Below, in pieces: positions 16,349-24,776 of a DNA stretch of 64,000 nt. The stretch is from Paenibacillus allorhizosphaerae. Its GTDB lineage: Bacteria > Bacillota > Bacilli > Paenibacillales > NBRC-103111. Each line of letters begins with the position of its first letter. The first letter of the stretch is position 1. The stretch is taken from assembly GCF_910594985.1 (NCBI RefSeq), contig NZ_CAJVCE010000022.1, positions 1 through 64,000 on the forward strand, in the 5' to 3' direction. The notes beneath the pieces were generated by a model. That model was given only the letters and a program-made list of their open reading frames with translations, was not told where the DNA came from and did not search any database. The position numbers were made by a program, and so were the translations under genes.

Positions 16349-18142
16349 ATGGGACTGATTCGGCGGATTTTCACCGCATTTCAAAATTACAGCTTGCAGC
16401 GCAAAGTATTTCTTACCACATCTATCGTCATCTGTTTGGCGGTTCCGCTGACAGGTGCATTCTCTTATAATGAGGTTTCCCGAATATTGCAGGACTACGC
16501 CTATAACGCGGCAGACCAAACGGTAAATCAGCTGAGTGGCTACATGGGCAATGAAATGAAGAATGTCAGCGACCGGATGTACCTGATCAATTCCAGCGAA
16601 GCGATGAAGCTGGCGATGAGCTGGAGCCTGAATAAAACGGATGAACCTTATACGAAGGTATTCAACACGATGTTCTCGTTGTTTTCGCAAATGCGGACCA
16701 ACTCGACTTCGATTAAGACGATCTATATGAGTACGCCGCGGGGAGATTTTTTCGAAGGGCCCTTTGAGAAGAAAAAGGTGCCCTTTCGCGAAACTCCATA
16801 TTATGCAGCTATCGTCAACTCACCGAAAAACGTGTGGGTGCACAGCCAAATCGATCCGTTATTCGCTGGTCAAGGGGATGTCATCAGCCTGCTCACAAGG
16901 CCAGCGGCGGACATGAGCTACCTCGATCAAGACAGTTACCTGGTGATGACGCTATCGACGGAAAAATTCGTGAATAATTTGAAGAGCATCCGCCTTGTTC
17001 CGCAAGGTTTTTCTCTCATTTTGGATGAGTTCGGTAAGCCTCTGCTGATGTCCGAGGAATCTTCGGCTATGGCGGAATTTATTCGAAATTCAGCGCTCGC
17101 CCGTTTGAAGGAAGCGCCTTCCCATTTCGAAATGGACATCAACAAGGAAACGTTCCTAGTCAACCATTCGGAAATCCCATTTACCCAGTGGCGGGCTGTC
17201 GTCGTCCAGCCGAAGGATAATCTGCTCGAGAAGGTCGGTTTCATCAAGTATTTCACTATTTTGATGACCGTTATTTTATTGATCGTTTCGTTCCTCGTAA
17301 ATAATTGGATCGCCAAATGGGTAACCAATCGACTGCGCAATCTGATGATGCTGATGAACAAGGTCAAGCTTGGCGATCTTAACGTGCGCTTCTCTTCCAT
17401 TTACCGAGACGACATCGGCGAGCTCGGCAACCGGTTTGACGAGATGCTGGAGCGTATTCAAGGCCTGCTTAGGCAGATTGTCGAAGAAGGGAAGGCCAAG
17501 CGCCAAGCGGAGATGCGAGCGCTTCAGGTGCAGATCAATCCGCATTTTCTATACAATACGCTGGATGAGCTGTATTGGAAGTCACTCGAGTTCGAGGATC
17601 CTACAGCCCCCGAGATCATATTGTCCTTATCGCGTTTTTTCCGGCTCAGCCTCAACAAGGGGAGAGAGGAAACGACCATCGCCAATGAAATGGAGCATGT
17701 GGAGCATTATTTGAAGCTGGTGAATCACCAGTACAAGCGGCAATTCACTTATGACATCGAAGCGGATCCGCGTGCCCAAAACGTTCTGGTGCCCAAAATC
17801 ATCATGCAGCCGCTCGTCGAAAACTGCGTCCTGCATGCATTTAAGGCCAACGAATATATAGACTTCCATATCCATGTGTCGAGCAGGGTCACAGAGTCGG
17901 GCACGGTGATTTTGAAGGTCAAAGACAACGGCTGCGGCATTCCACCTGAGCGTATCAAAGATTTTAATGAACCGGTTTTACCTGCCGGTGACTCTGTCTC
18001 CGTTCAAAGCGGGGGGTATGCGATCGTCAACATCAAGGAACGGCTGCTCTATTTCTTCGGAGACCGGGCTTGTTTGCGTGCCGAAAGCGGCCTAGGAGCA
18101 GGAACGGTCATGGAAATTCATATTTTTGGGTTCAAGGAGTGA
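16349..18142 (+). CDS. Sensor histidine kinase, YesM type
   Basis: This 597-residue membrane kinase begins MGLIRRIFTAFQNYSLQRKV with a first transmembrane helix. An extracellular sensing domain of about 250 residues follows, then a second helix (YFTILMTVILLIVSFLVNNW), a HAMP linker, and the His_kinase domain with the phosphorylation motif QINPHFLYNTLDELYW at about residue 395. The ATP-binding domain has PLVENCVLHAF and DNGCGI. It phosphorylates the response regulator encoded 6 bases downstream. This kind of pair in Paenibacillus senses oligosaccharides and controls neighbouring sugar ABC transporters. The start is ATG 16349, with AAGGGGGA 7 bases upstream; an upstream in-frame ATG at 16232 would add 39 non-conserved residues. 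Confidence 0.92.
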   Translation: MGLIRRIFTAFQNYSLQRKVFLTTSIVICLAVPLTGAFSYNEVSRILQDYAYNAADQTVNQLSGYMGNEMKNVSDRMYLINSSEAMKLAMSWSLNKTDEPYTKVFNTMFSLFSQMRTNSTSIKTIYMSTPRGDFFEGPFEKKKVPFRETPYYAAIVNSPKNVWVHSQIDPLFAGQGDVISLLTRPAADMSYLDQDSYLVMTLSTEKFVNNLKSIRLVPQGFSLILDEFGKPLLMSEESSAMAEFIRNSALARLKEAPSHFEMDINKETFLVNHSEIPFTQWRAVVVQPKDNLLEKVGFIKYFTILMTVILLIVSFLVNNWIAKWVTNRLRNLMMLMNKVKLGDLNVRFSSIYRDDIGELGNRFDEMLERIQGLLRQIVEEGKAKRQAEMRALQVQINPHFLYNTLDELYWKSLEFEDPTAPEIILSLSRFFRLSLNKGREETTIANEMEHVEHYLKLVNHQYKRQFTYDIEADPRAQNVLVPKIIMQPLVENCVLHAFKANEYIDFHIHVSSRVTESGTVILKVKDNGCGIPPERIKDFNEPVLPAGDSVSVQSGGYAIVNIKERLLYFFGDRACLRAESGLGAGTVMEIHIFGFKE

Positions 18143-18148
18143 TCAACG

Positions 18149-19780
18149 ATGAATGTGTTGCTGGTGGATGATAAAGAGAGCGTGGTACTGGGTATTCGTA
18201 AGCACATGCCTTGGGAGGAGCTCGGCGTCGATCGAGTAGAGATCGCCTTAGACGGGATGGAGGCTTTGGAAAAATATGCTTCCTTTCCTGCCGATTTGGT
18301 GATTACCGACATCAAGATGCCGAATATGAACGGCATCGAGCTCATGAGCCGGCTGCAGACGGAGCAGCGGCCGATCCGGTTTATTGTGTTAAGTGGATAT
18401 GACGAATTCGATTATGCCAAGCAGGCGATTTCACTCGGCGCATCCGAATATGTGCTGAAGCCGGTCGATATTAAAGAGCTGACGATGATCATCGAAAAGG
18501 AGCTTTCCGCCATTCGCAAGCAGCTTGAGTTGGATGAGCAGCGCAAGCAGTTTCAGCGGAAAATACAGGTGAGCCTCCCGGCCTTGCGGCAGCAATATTT
18601 GACGGAAATGGTCCTGTTCCGGGATCATCGGCCTTTACGACTGCTGGACAAGTGGAATTTCGCGGAAATACCCGTGAAGTCGGCGCACTTCGGGCTGCTC
18701 GTTTTTTCCATCGACCGGTTTGCCGAGATTTCTCAGCAGCCTGTTCAGGAAGTGGAGCTGACGCGGTTTATTGTCGAGAATATCATCCGAGACTGCCTGG
18801 CCTCGTGGGGGAACGGCGTCGCGTTTTATTCCGAATGGGGACGGCTTACCCTGCTCGTCAATTACGATCCGGGCGAATCGGAGAAGAACATAAAGCTTCA
18901 TTTGCTGCACTTTGCTGATTACTGCAGAACGTCCATAGAACAAAACTCCAATATTACCGTCACTGTAGGGCAAAGCTCTCTTTGTCCGGAACTCAAGGAT
19001 CTGCCGGATGCTTACCGGCAGGCGTGCGAAGCCATAGAGCATATGTCTTTCTTCGGCATGAATCAGGTTGTTCACTACGAAGATCTGTCACACTACCGCC
19101 TCCGGGGGCGTGAATACCCGGTGCACGCGGAGAACGAGCTGATGAGCGTCGTCCGAAGAGGACAAACGGAGCTTGTTCCACAAGCTGTAGATGTTTTTTT
19201 CACGAGCCTGCACAGCAGTGAAAGCACTCCACAGGAAACCCGTCTGTCCTGCATTCAACTGGCTGCAGTGTTGTACCGTCAAATGTTGGAAATGGATATA
19301 GAGGGCGGGCTTTCCGACGATTTCAGCAGAACATGGCCTGAAACGTTCGAGGACACGAGTTTGGCGGAGCTGCGCCGCCGGGTTCTCGAGCTCTGTACGG
19401 CCGCCGCACAGCAGGTGAAACTGTGGATTCAGGACGGAACGAAAAATATCACCGAGCAGGCCAAGCAGTACGTCGAGGAGCAGCTGTTGCAAACGATTAC
19501 GCTGCCCGCTGTAGCAGATCATGTCGGCGTAAGCCCTAACTACCTGAGCAGCCTGTTCAAGAAAGAAACTGGGAGCACCTTCGTGGAATTTATTACGGAC
19601 AGAAAGCTGGCGCAGGCAAAGCAATGGCTCGCCGATCCGCATATCCCCATCTATGAAGTGGCGGAACGTCTCGGGTATCACGACCGACGGTATTTTCGCG
19701 AAATTTTCAAGAAAAAAAACGGAATGACGCCTTCCGGATACCGGGATCACCTGCTCGGGACGGTTACTCTCGACGAATGA
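18149..19780 (+). CDS. Response regulator with AraC-type DNA-binding domain, YesN type
   Basis: The 543-residue protein has an N-terminal receiver domain (MNVLLVDDKESVVLGI; phospho-acceptor Asp near 54 in LVITDIKMPNMNGIELM; switch Lys in VLKPVDIKEL). A central region of about 300 residues follows. The C-terminal AraC helix-turn-helix spans about 450-540 (LPAVADHVGVSPNYLSSLFK, then GYHDRRYFREIFKKKNGMTP). It is the output partner of the kinase at 16349. Its most likely targets are the permeases and binding protein at 19896-23229, and perhaps the lyase at 23307. Complete length, no disruption. Confidence 0.93.
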   Translation: MNVLLVDDKESVVLGIRKHMPWEELGVDRVEIALDGMEALEKYASFPADLVITDIKMPNMNGIELMSRLQTEQRPIRFIVLSGYDEFDYAKQAISLGASEYVLKPVDIKELTMIIEKELSAIRKQLELDEQRKQFQRKIQVSLPALRQQYLTEMVLFRDHRPLRLLDKWNFAEIPVKSAHFGLLVFSIDRFAEISQQPVQEVELTRFIVENIIRDCLASWGNGVAFYSEWGRLTLLVNYDPGESEKNIKLHLLHFADYCRTSIEQNSNITVTVGQSSLCPELKDLPDAYRQACEAIEHMSFFGMNQVVHYEDLSHYRLRGREYPVHAENELMSVVRRGQTELVPQAVDVFFTSLHSSESTPQETRLSCIQLAAVLYRQMLEMDIEGGLSDDFSRTWPETFEDTSLAELRRRVLELCTAAAQQVKLWIQDGTKNITEQAKQYVEEQLLQTITLPAVADHVGVSPNYLSSLFKKETGSTFVEFITDRKLAQAKQWLADPHIPIYEVAERLGYHDRRYFREIFKKKNGMTPSGYRDHLLGTVTLDE

Positions 19781-19895
19781 CGACAGCGTAAAATCTCCCC
19801 CCTCCTGATGAAAATTGCCTCCCTAGAGGAATCGGCCGAGTGCCCATATACTTGGGTTAGCAATCACAACTGGAGAGAAAGGAGATTAACCAACA

Positions 19896-20807
19896 ATGTT
19901 ACTCAGAAAAAAATGGAGAGAGTATTCCGGCCCGTATCTTATGGTGCTTCCATGCGTGATATTGCTTGCTCTCTTTACGATTTACCCGATGGGCTGGGCG
20001 TTCAAATATATGTTCTACGATTACGACGGCTTTTCCGGAGCGCGGTTTATCGGGCTGGACAACTTCGTCCGCCTGTTTACCCGGGACGCCGAGTTTTGGC
20101 AATCCGTATGGAACACCGGGGTGTTTACGTTCGGCAAGCTGATTGTGACGCTGCCACTGGCGCTGCTCCTGGCTTTTATTTTGAACCAGGGCCGGCTTTT
20201 CGGTAAAAACACAATCCGCGCGATCTTGTTCATGCCGACTATTATTAGCGCGTCGGTCATTTCGCTCGTATTTTACCTGATGTTCAACTCGTACAATGGC
20301 ACTATAAACAACGTTCTTATTCAGCTCGGAATCATCCAATCCCCCATCGAATGGCTCGGCATTAAATACTCGATGGTGACGGCGATCATCGTGGCGATCT
20401 GGGGAGCGGTCGGCAACTACATGGTGCTTTTCCTCGCCGGACTGCAGGGCATTCCGAACGATCTGTACGAAGCCGCTTCGATTGACGGCGCCAACAAAAC
20501 CCAGCAGTTCTTCCACATCACGATTCCGATGCTTGGACCGGTGATGCAGATCATCATCATGCTGGCGATCGTAAATACACTCAAGAGCTATGAAAGCATC
20601 ATGGTATTGACCGCAGGAGGACCTGCTGGCAAAACGGAAGTGATGTATCTGTACATCTACAAGCTGTTCTTCCCGGTATCCGAGGGAGAGGCGGTTGTGC
20701 AGCAATACGGCTATGGGGCTGCGGCCGGCTTCGTATCGGCCTTGATTGTCGGAATCATTACCGGACTATATTTGTTTATCTCGCGCAAGTCCAGCGAGTC
20801 GCATTAA
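19896..20807 (+). CDS. Sugar ABC transporter permease (UgpA/LacF type)
   Basis: This 303-residue inner-membrane protein has six hydrophobic segments and the binding-protein-dependent transport signature YEAASIDGANKTQQFFHITI, which contacts the ATPase. It forms the import channel together with the permease at 20823. The ATP-binding subunit is not encoded nearby; in Firmicutes a shared MsmX-type ATPase usually serves such systems. The start is preceded by AAAGGAG. It follows the two-component genes by about 115 bases and precedes its partner by 15 bases, so it is the first gene of a transport operon. Confidence 0.93.
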   Translation: MLLRKKWREYSGPYLMVLPCVILLALFTIYPMGWAFKYMFYDYDGFSGARFIGLDNFVRLFTRDAEFWQSVWNTGVFTFGKLIVTLPLALLLAFILNQGRLFGKNTIRAILFMPTIISASVISLVFYLMFNSYNGTINNVLIQLGIIQSPIEWLGIKYSMVTAIIVAIWGAVGNYMVLFLAGLQGIPNDLYEAASIDGANKTQQFFHITIPMLGPVMQIIIMLAIVNTLKSYESIMVLTAGGPAGKTEVMYLYIYKLFFPVSEGEAVVQQYGYGAAAGFVSALIVGIITGLYLFISRKSSESH

Positions 20808-20822
20808 GGAGGTCAGCCAGCT

Positions 20823-21722
20823 ATGAGCAGCTTTTCTGCAAGAGTCAATCCGGCCGGCGGCACGGAGGCTAAATCCGCCGATCGTCTCGCTCCGACGATC
20901 GGTAAGGGGATCGTTTGGCTATTTTTGCTCGTTATCGTATTTTCCATTCTTTATCCGGTATTGTTTACTTTATTCGGCTCGCTCAAAACCAACTCTGAGC
21001 TGCTCGGCAGCACAAGCATTATACCCGAGGCTTGGCAGTGGCATAATTACATCGACGCTTGGAAAAAAGCGAATTTTGCGGTGTATACGTGGAACAGCTT
21101 ATTCATTTCCGTCATATCGACGGTGATGAACCTGATCGTCTGCTCTATGGGCGCTTATGCGCTTGCAAGAAGGAATTTCCCCGGACGAGGGGCGATCCTA
21201 TTCGTTCTTGCTGCGACGATGTTCATTACGATCGGTGCGATTACCTATCGCCCTCTGTACGATATGATGAAGTCAGTTCATATGCATAAATCGCTGTGGA
21301 GCGTCATTTTGATTTTTGTCGGCACTCACTTGTCGTTCTATCTTTTCCTCTTGGAACGTTTCGTTAAAGCCATACCGAAGGATCTGGACGAAGCCGCCAC
21401 CATCGACGGATGCGGATTTTTCGGGATTTATTGGCGGGTCATTCTGCCGCTGCTTGGGCCAGGACTCGGCGTAGTCGGTCTGTTTACGTTCCGCGATGCA
21501 TGGAATCAATACATTTTGCCGCTTATTTTTACAATGACGAACCCAAGTCTCAGACCGCTGACGGTAGGGGTCATTTCCCTGAAATACTCAACGAACGCCG
21601 CTGCGGAATGGCACCTGATGCTGGCCGGCTCAATGCTGTCGATGCTGCCTATTCTGGTCGTCTATTTCATGACCAACAAGTCCTTTATCGCCGGAATTAC
21701 AAGCGGTTCGGTAAAAGGGTAA
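20823..21722 (+). CDS. Carbohydrate ABC transporter permease (UgpE/AraQ type)
   Basis: The 299-residue membrane protein is the second channel subunit. The ATPase-contact loop is LDEAATIDGCGFFGIYWRVI. An N-terminal basic extension precedes the first helix (IVWLFLLVIVFSILYPVLFT). It has an AAGGAGG site upstream and is in an operon with the permease at 19896 and the binding protein at 21853. Family call is firm; the transported sugar is not determined but is probably the product of the lyase or related polysaccharide enzymes of this region. Confidence 0.93.
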   Translation: MSSFSARVNPAGGTEAKSADRLAPTIGKGIVWLFLLVIVFSILYPVLFTLFGSLKTNSELLGSTSIIPEAWQWHNYIDAWKKANFAVYTWNSLFISVISTVMNLIVCSMGAYALARRNFPGRGAILFVLAATMFITIGAITYRPLYDMMKSVHMHKSLWSVILIFVGTHLSFYLFLLERFVKAIPKDLDEAATIDGCGFFGIYWRVILPLLGPGLGVVGLFTFRDAWNQYILPLIFTMTNPSLRPLTVGVISLKYSTNAAAEWHLMLAGSMLSMLPILVVYFMTNKSFIAGITSGSVKG

Positions 21723-21852
21723 ACAGGGGGACGAGGATCACAAAAAATTCCCCCCTAACCGGAAATTTACCGCTCTACCGATCTGAAGCTATGAAAAATA
21801 TAATCAGCTATAGCAAACGAAACCGAATTAGAATAAGGAGATGCAGCGAACG

Positions 21853-23229
21853 ATGATGAGCAAAAAACAAGCAGCTATAACCGGACTTCTGGCGCTTTCG
21901 CTGATTGCGGCGGGTTGCACAACGACGGAACGGACTGATAGCGGCAAAAGCAATACCGCCGCCTCCGGACAAAAGGTCAAGCTGAAGTTCTGGACAAACG
22001 CCCGTCACGACACCGATCTGATGCAGGAGAAAATCAAGCAGTTCAACGAAACGAACAAAAGCAATATCGAAATCGAATATCAAGTGATGACCGATAACTA
22101 CGAGCAAGTATTGCAAACGGCCATCCTGGCCGGAGAAGCGCCGGACATCATGAACGCCAAGAGCAAGCTTGCGATCACCGATTTGGTTAAAATGAAGGCT
22201 ATCGAGCCGCTTGACAGCTATACCACGCCGGAGCTGAAGGCGAGATTCGGCGATAATCTTCTTAAGCTGGACGGCATCAACTCGGTCGACGGCAAGCTTT
22301 ACAGCCTGCCTAACTACGGCTCGACCTTCCGCTTGATCTACAACAAAGATTTGTTCTCCAAGGCCGGACTTACTGAACCGCCGAAATCGCTTGAAGAGCT
22401 TGTCACCTATGCGCAAAAAATTACTGAAGCCGGCAAAGCCGACGGCGTATACGGCTTCGCGCTCAATATGAAAAATCCGGTGGCCGCTTACGAGCGAAGC
22501 ATCATGCCGATGATGCGTCTGGACGGCAAGGACATCTATGACTGGAAAACCGGCAAATACGATTTCTCCACACTGAAGCCGTATGTAGAAACGATCAAGA
22601 AAATCGTCGACAACAAAAGCATGCTGCCGGGCTACGAATCGCTCGACATCGACCCGCTCCGTAACCAATTTGCTGCCGGCAAGATCGGGATGTACATGTC
22701 CCTGTCCGCCGAACCTAGCGTTTATGATTCCCAGTTCCCGACCAAAATCAACTGGGGCGTAGCTCAATTGCCGACCATTGACGGCCAGGCGCCGAAAGGG
22801 GCTAACTATATTAACGCGGCCGGCAACTGGCTGTATATCTCTTCGACCAGCGAACACAAGAAAGAAGCATGGGAATTCATGCAATTCATTCATGGCGACG
22901 ATGTGCTCGTTCCGTACTTCGAGCAAGGCAAAGGGGTTGCCCTTATCCCTTCCGTAATCTCGAAAGCGAAAGAGCCGTCCTTGAAAAACTTCAAGGATTT
23001 CACGCCGAAGGACGACGCGATTTGGCCGGTGTATCCGGTTCATAAGGTGGAAGGAAAAGCATGGCAAAGCGTCGTTGTGGAGTACATTCTCGGGGTGCTT
23101 CCGCTCGATAAAGCGATCGATGATATGAACAAGCGCTACAACGAAGGACTTGACGCCGCGGAGAAGAGCGGCACCGTCAAACGCGTAGTCATCCCTGATT
23201 TCAACGCGAGAAACCTTATCAGCAAATAA
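21853..23229 (+). CDS. Extracellular solute-binding lipoprotein of the sugar ABC transporter
   Basis: The product is a 458-residue family 1 binding protein. It has a signal peptide and the lipobox LIAAGC, then KLKFWTNARHD, the usual first strand, and YNKDLFSKAGL, the hinge-region hallmark. It captures the substrate outside and passes it to the permeases at 19896 and 20823. The start is the ATG at 21853: AAGGAG lies 12 bases upstream, whereas the ATG at 21841 abuts the site directly and leaves no spacing. Its sequence style differs from the orphan binding proteins elsewhere in this window, so it belongs to another subfamily. A perfect terminator hairpin at 23241-23286 closes the operon. Confidence 0.92.
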   Translation: MMSKKQAAITGLLALSLIAAGCTTTERTDSGKSNTAASGQKVKLKFWTNARHDTDLMQEKIKQFNETNKSNIEIEYQVMTDNYEQVLQTAILAGEAPDIMNAKSKLAITDLVKMKAIEPLDSYTTPELKARFGDNLLKLDGINSVDGKLYSLPNYGSTFRLIYNKDLFSKAGLTEPPKSLEELVTYAQKITEAGKADGVYGFALNMKNPVAAYERSIMPMMRLDGKDIYDWKTGKYDFSTLKPYVETIKKIVDNKSMLPGYESLDIDPLRNQFAAGKIGMYMSLSAEPSVYDSQFPTKINWGVAQLPTIDGQAPKGANYINAAGNWLYISSTSEHKKEAWEFMQFIHGDDVLVPYFEQGKGVALIPSVISKAKEPSLKNFKDFTPKDDAIWPVYPVHKVEGKAWQSVVVEYILGVLPLDKAIDDMNKRYNEGLDAAEKSGTVKRVVIPDFNARNLISK

Positions 23230-23240
23230 TAAACAAATAT

Positions 23241-23286
23241 AAATACCGCTGTATGGAGCCGAACGACGCTTTACAGCGGTATTTTT
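23241..23286 (+). terminator. Terminator of the ABC transport operon
   Basis: AAATACCGCTGTA pairs perfectly with TACAGCGGTATTT, followed by TTAT, with an 18-base loop. The 23253 ATG of the longest open frame of the next gene lies inside this structure. Confidence 0.8.
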
Positions 23287-23306
23287 ATACAGAGGAGCTG
23301 TTTCAA

Positions 23307-24434
23307 TTGCCATTTATGACGTCCGTCGGCCGGGACTGCCTGGAGCGTTTGTTTAACCCGGATCTCATTGTACAACAAGCGAAGATGTCCTTGGAGGCTG
23401 AACCGGTCCATATTACCGACGCGGTCGCAGCGAAGAGTCCCGGTACTGCGCACGACTATTATTCGAACGGCGACTATTGGTGGCCAAATCCGGAAACGCC
23501 GGACGGATTGCCGTACATCCGCAGAGATGGCGAAAGCAATCCGGGCAATTTCCACAGCCACCGCATCCTGCTGCGGCAGATGAGAACCCATGTCGCCCGG
23601 CTCGCCAGCGCTTACGCCGTTACAGGGCAGGAGGAGTTCGCCGAAAAGGCAGTGCTGTTCTTGAAGAGGTTTTTCCTGGACGAAGAGACTCGAATGAACC
23701 CTCATCTCCTGTACGCGCAAGCGATTCCCGGCGTCTGCGAAGGAAGGGGAATCGGCATCATCGATACGCTGCATTTGATCGATGTTCCGATCGCGATTCA
23801 GGCGCTGCAGTCTTCTCCGCATAAGTACGAGGAAATCGCAGCCGGCCTAAAAATATGGTTCGCCGATTATCTGCGTTGGATGAGTACGAATCCGAACGGG
23901 ATCGAAGAGATGAATGAGCGCAACAACCACAGCGTTTGCTGGTTTGTTCAAGCTGCTGTATTCGCCCATTTTACCGAAAACGACGCCATGCTGAATTTTT
24001 GCAGAAAAAGGTACAAAGAAAAGCTGCTGCCCGATCAGATGGATATGGACGGAAGCTTTCCGCGGGAGCTTGCCCGAACCAAGCCGTACGCGTATTCGAT
24101 TTTTCAATTGGATAATCTGGTGACATTATGCCATGTGCTTTCCACGCCTGAGGACAACTTATGGACCTATTGCCTTCCGGATGGCCGCAGCATCGAACAG
24201 GGGCTCCGATTCCTGCTCCCATATCTGATTAATAAGGAAAGCTGGCCTTACCCGCCAGATGTCGAAACCTTCGATGATTGGCCCGTGGGCATGTCTTCAC
24301 TGCTGTTCGCAGGATTGGCCTTGAAGCGGAATGAATGCGTCGATCTGTGGGTTTGCCTCGACAAGGATCCGCAGGACGTGGAGATTCGGCGTAATATTGC
24401 GATCCGGGAGCCGCTTTTGTGGCTGCTTGCGTAA
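23307..24434 (+). CDS. Alginate-lyase-superfamily protein (PL5/PL38-like)
   Basis: The protein is 375 residues if started at TTG 23307, which has GAGGAG nine bases upstream; the longer frame from ATG 23253 would begin inside the preceding terminator hairpin. The sequence has DYYSNGDYWWPNPETPDGLP near the N-terminus, NERNNHSVCWFVQ in the middle and RELARTKPYAYSIFQLDN later. These match the alginate lyase domain (PF05426-like), in which an Asn-His pair, an Arg and a Tyr form the active site for beta-elimination of uronic-acid polymers. The WWPNPETPDGLPYIRRDGE block is common in PL38-type and uncharacterised relatives. There is no signal peptide, so it probably acts on imported oligosaccharides. 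It follows the ABC operon and is likely co-regulated. The substrate (glucuronan, alginate or other uronate) is uncertain. Confidence 0.75.
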   Translation: MPFMTSVGRDCLERLFNPDLIVQQAKMSLEAEPVHITDAVAAKSPGTAHDYYSNGDYWWPNPETPDGLPYIRRDGESNPGNFHSHRILLRQMRTHVARLASAYAVTGQEEFAEKAVLFLKRFFLDEETRMNPHLLYAQAIPGVCEGRGIGIIDTLHLIDVPIAIQALQSSPHKYEEIAAGLKIWFADYLRWMSTNPNGIEEMNERNNHSVCWFVQAAVFAHFTENDAMLNFCRKRYKEKLLPDQMDMDGSFPRELARTKPYAYSIFQLDNLVTLCHVLSTPEDNLWTYCLPDGRSIEQGLRFLLPYLINKESWPYPPDVETFDDWPVGMSSLLFAGLALKRNECVDLWVCLDKDPQDVEIRRNIAIREPLLWLLA

Positions 24435-24486
24435 CGGATATGGCTCGCAGCAGGTTTTACAATTAATTTAACTCATCCCTTATTGC

Positions 24487-24522
24487 CGCGAGGCTGCCGA
24501 AGATGATCCGGCGGCCTCTTTT
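24487..24522 (+). terminator. Terminator after lyase gene
   Basis: GAGGCTGCCG and CGGCGGCCTC form a stem with one wobble pair, followed by TTTT. Confidence 0.7.
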
Positions 24523-24589
24523 AGGCTGTATTGAATGTGCTTTCTTTTAAAATCTCATATATTTCTCCTATAATACCTTGTTCATTAAC

Positions 24590-24705
24590 GGAACTACTAT
24601 GAATGTGGCATTCTCCAACGAGCATGGAGCTGCGCTAACGGATAACGATAGTATGGAGCTGCCACGAGGTCAGCTCTTCTTTGATGTTATTGAAGTAAAC
24701 CCACC
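24590..24705 (+). repeat. Dispersed repeat, GATAGnnTGGAGCTGCC type, copy B
   Basis: CTAACGGATAACGATAG, then TGGAGCTGCC, then CAGCTCTTCTTTGATGTT; GAGCTG and CAGCTC pair as a hairpin. Its counterpart is at 1085-1160. The stretch 24435-24776 holds only the terminator and this repeat. Confidence 0.5.
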
Positions 24706-24776
24706 CCATTGGTGACTACGACAGTATAGCTGCCTGCACGGTTCCTTAAGGTCCCAGCAACTATGCGCCCTCTGAA

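Noticed and set aside
21808-23313. Long minus-strand open frame opposite the binding protein gene
   Set aside because: It is the complement of a clear lipoprotein gene with operon context. The antisense product has a low-complexity, Arg/Val-rich composition.
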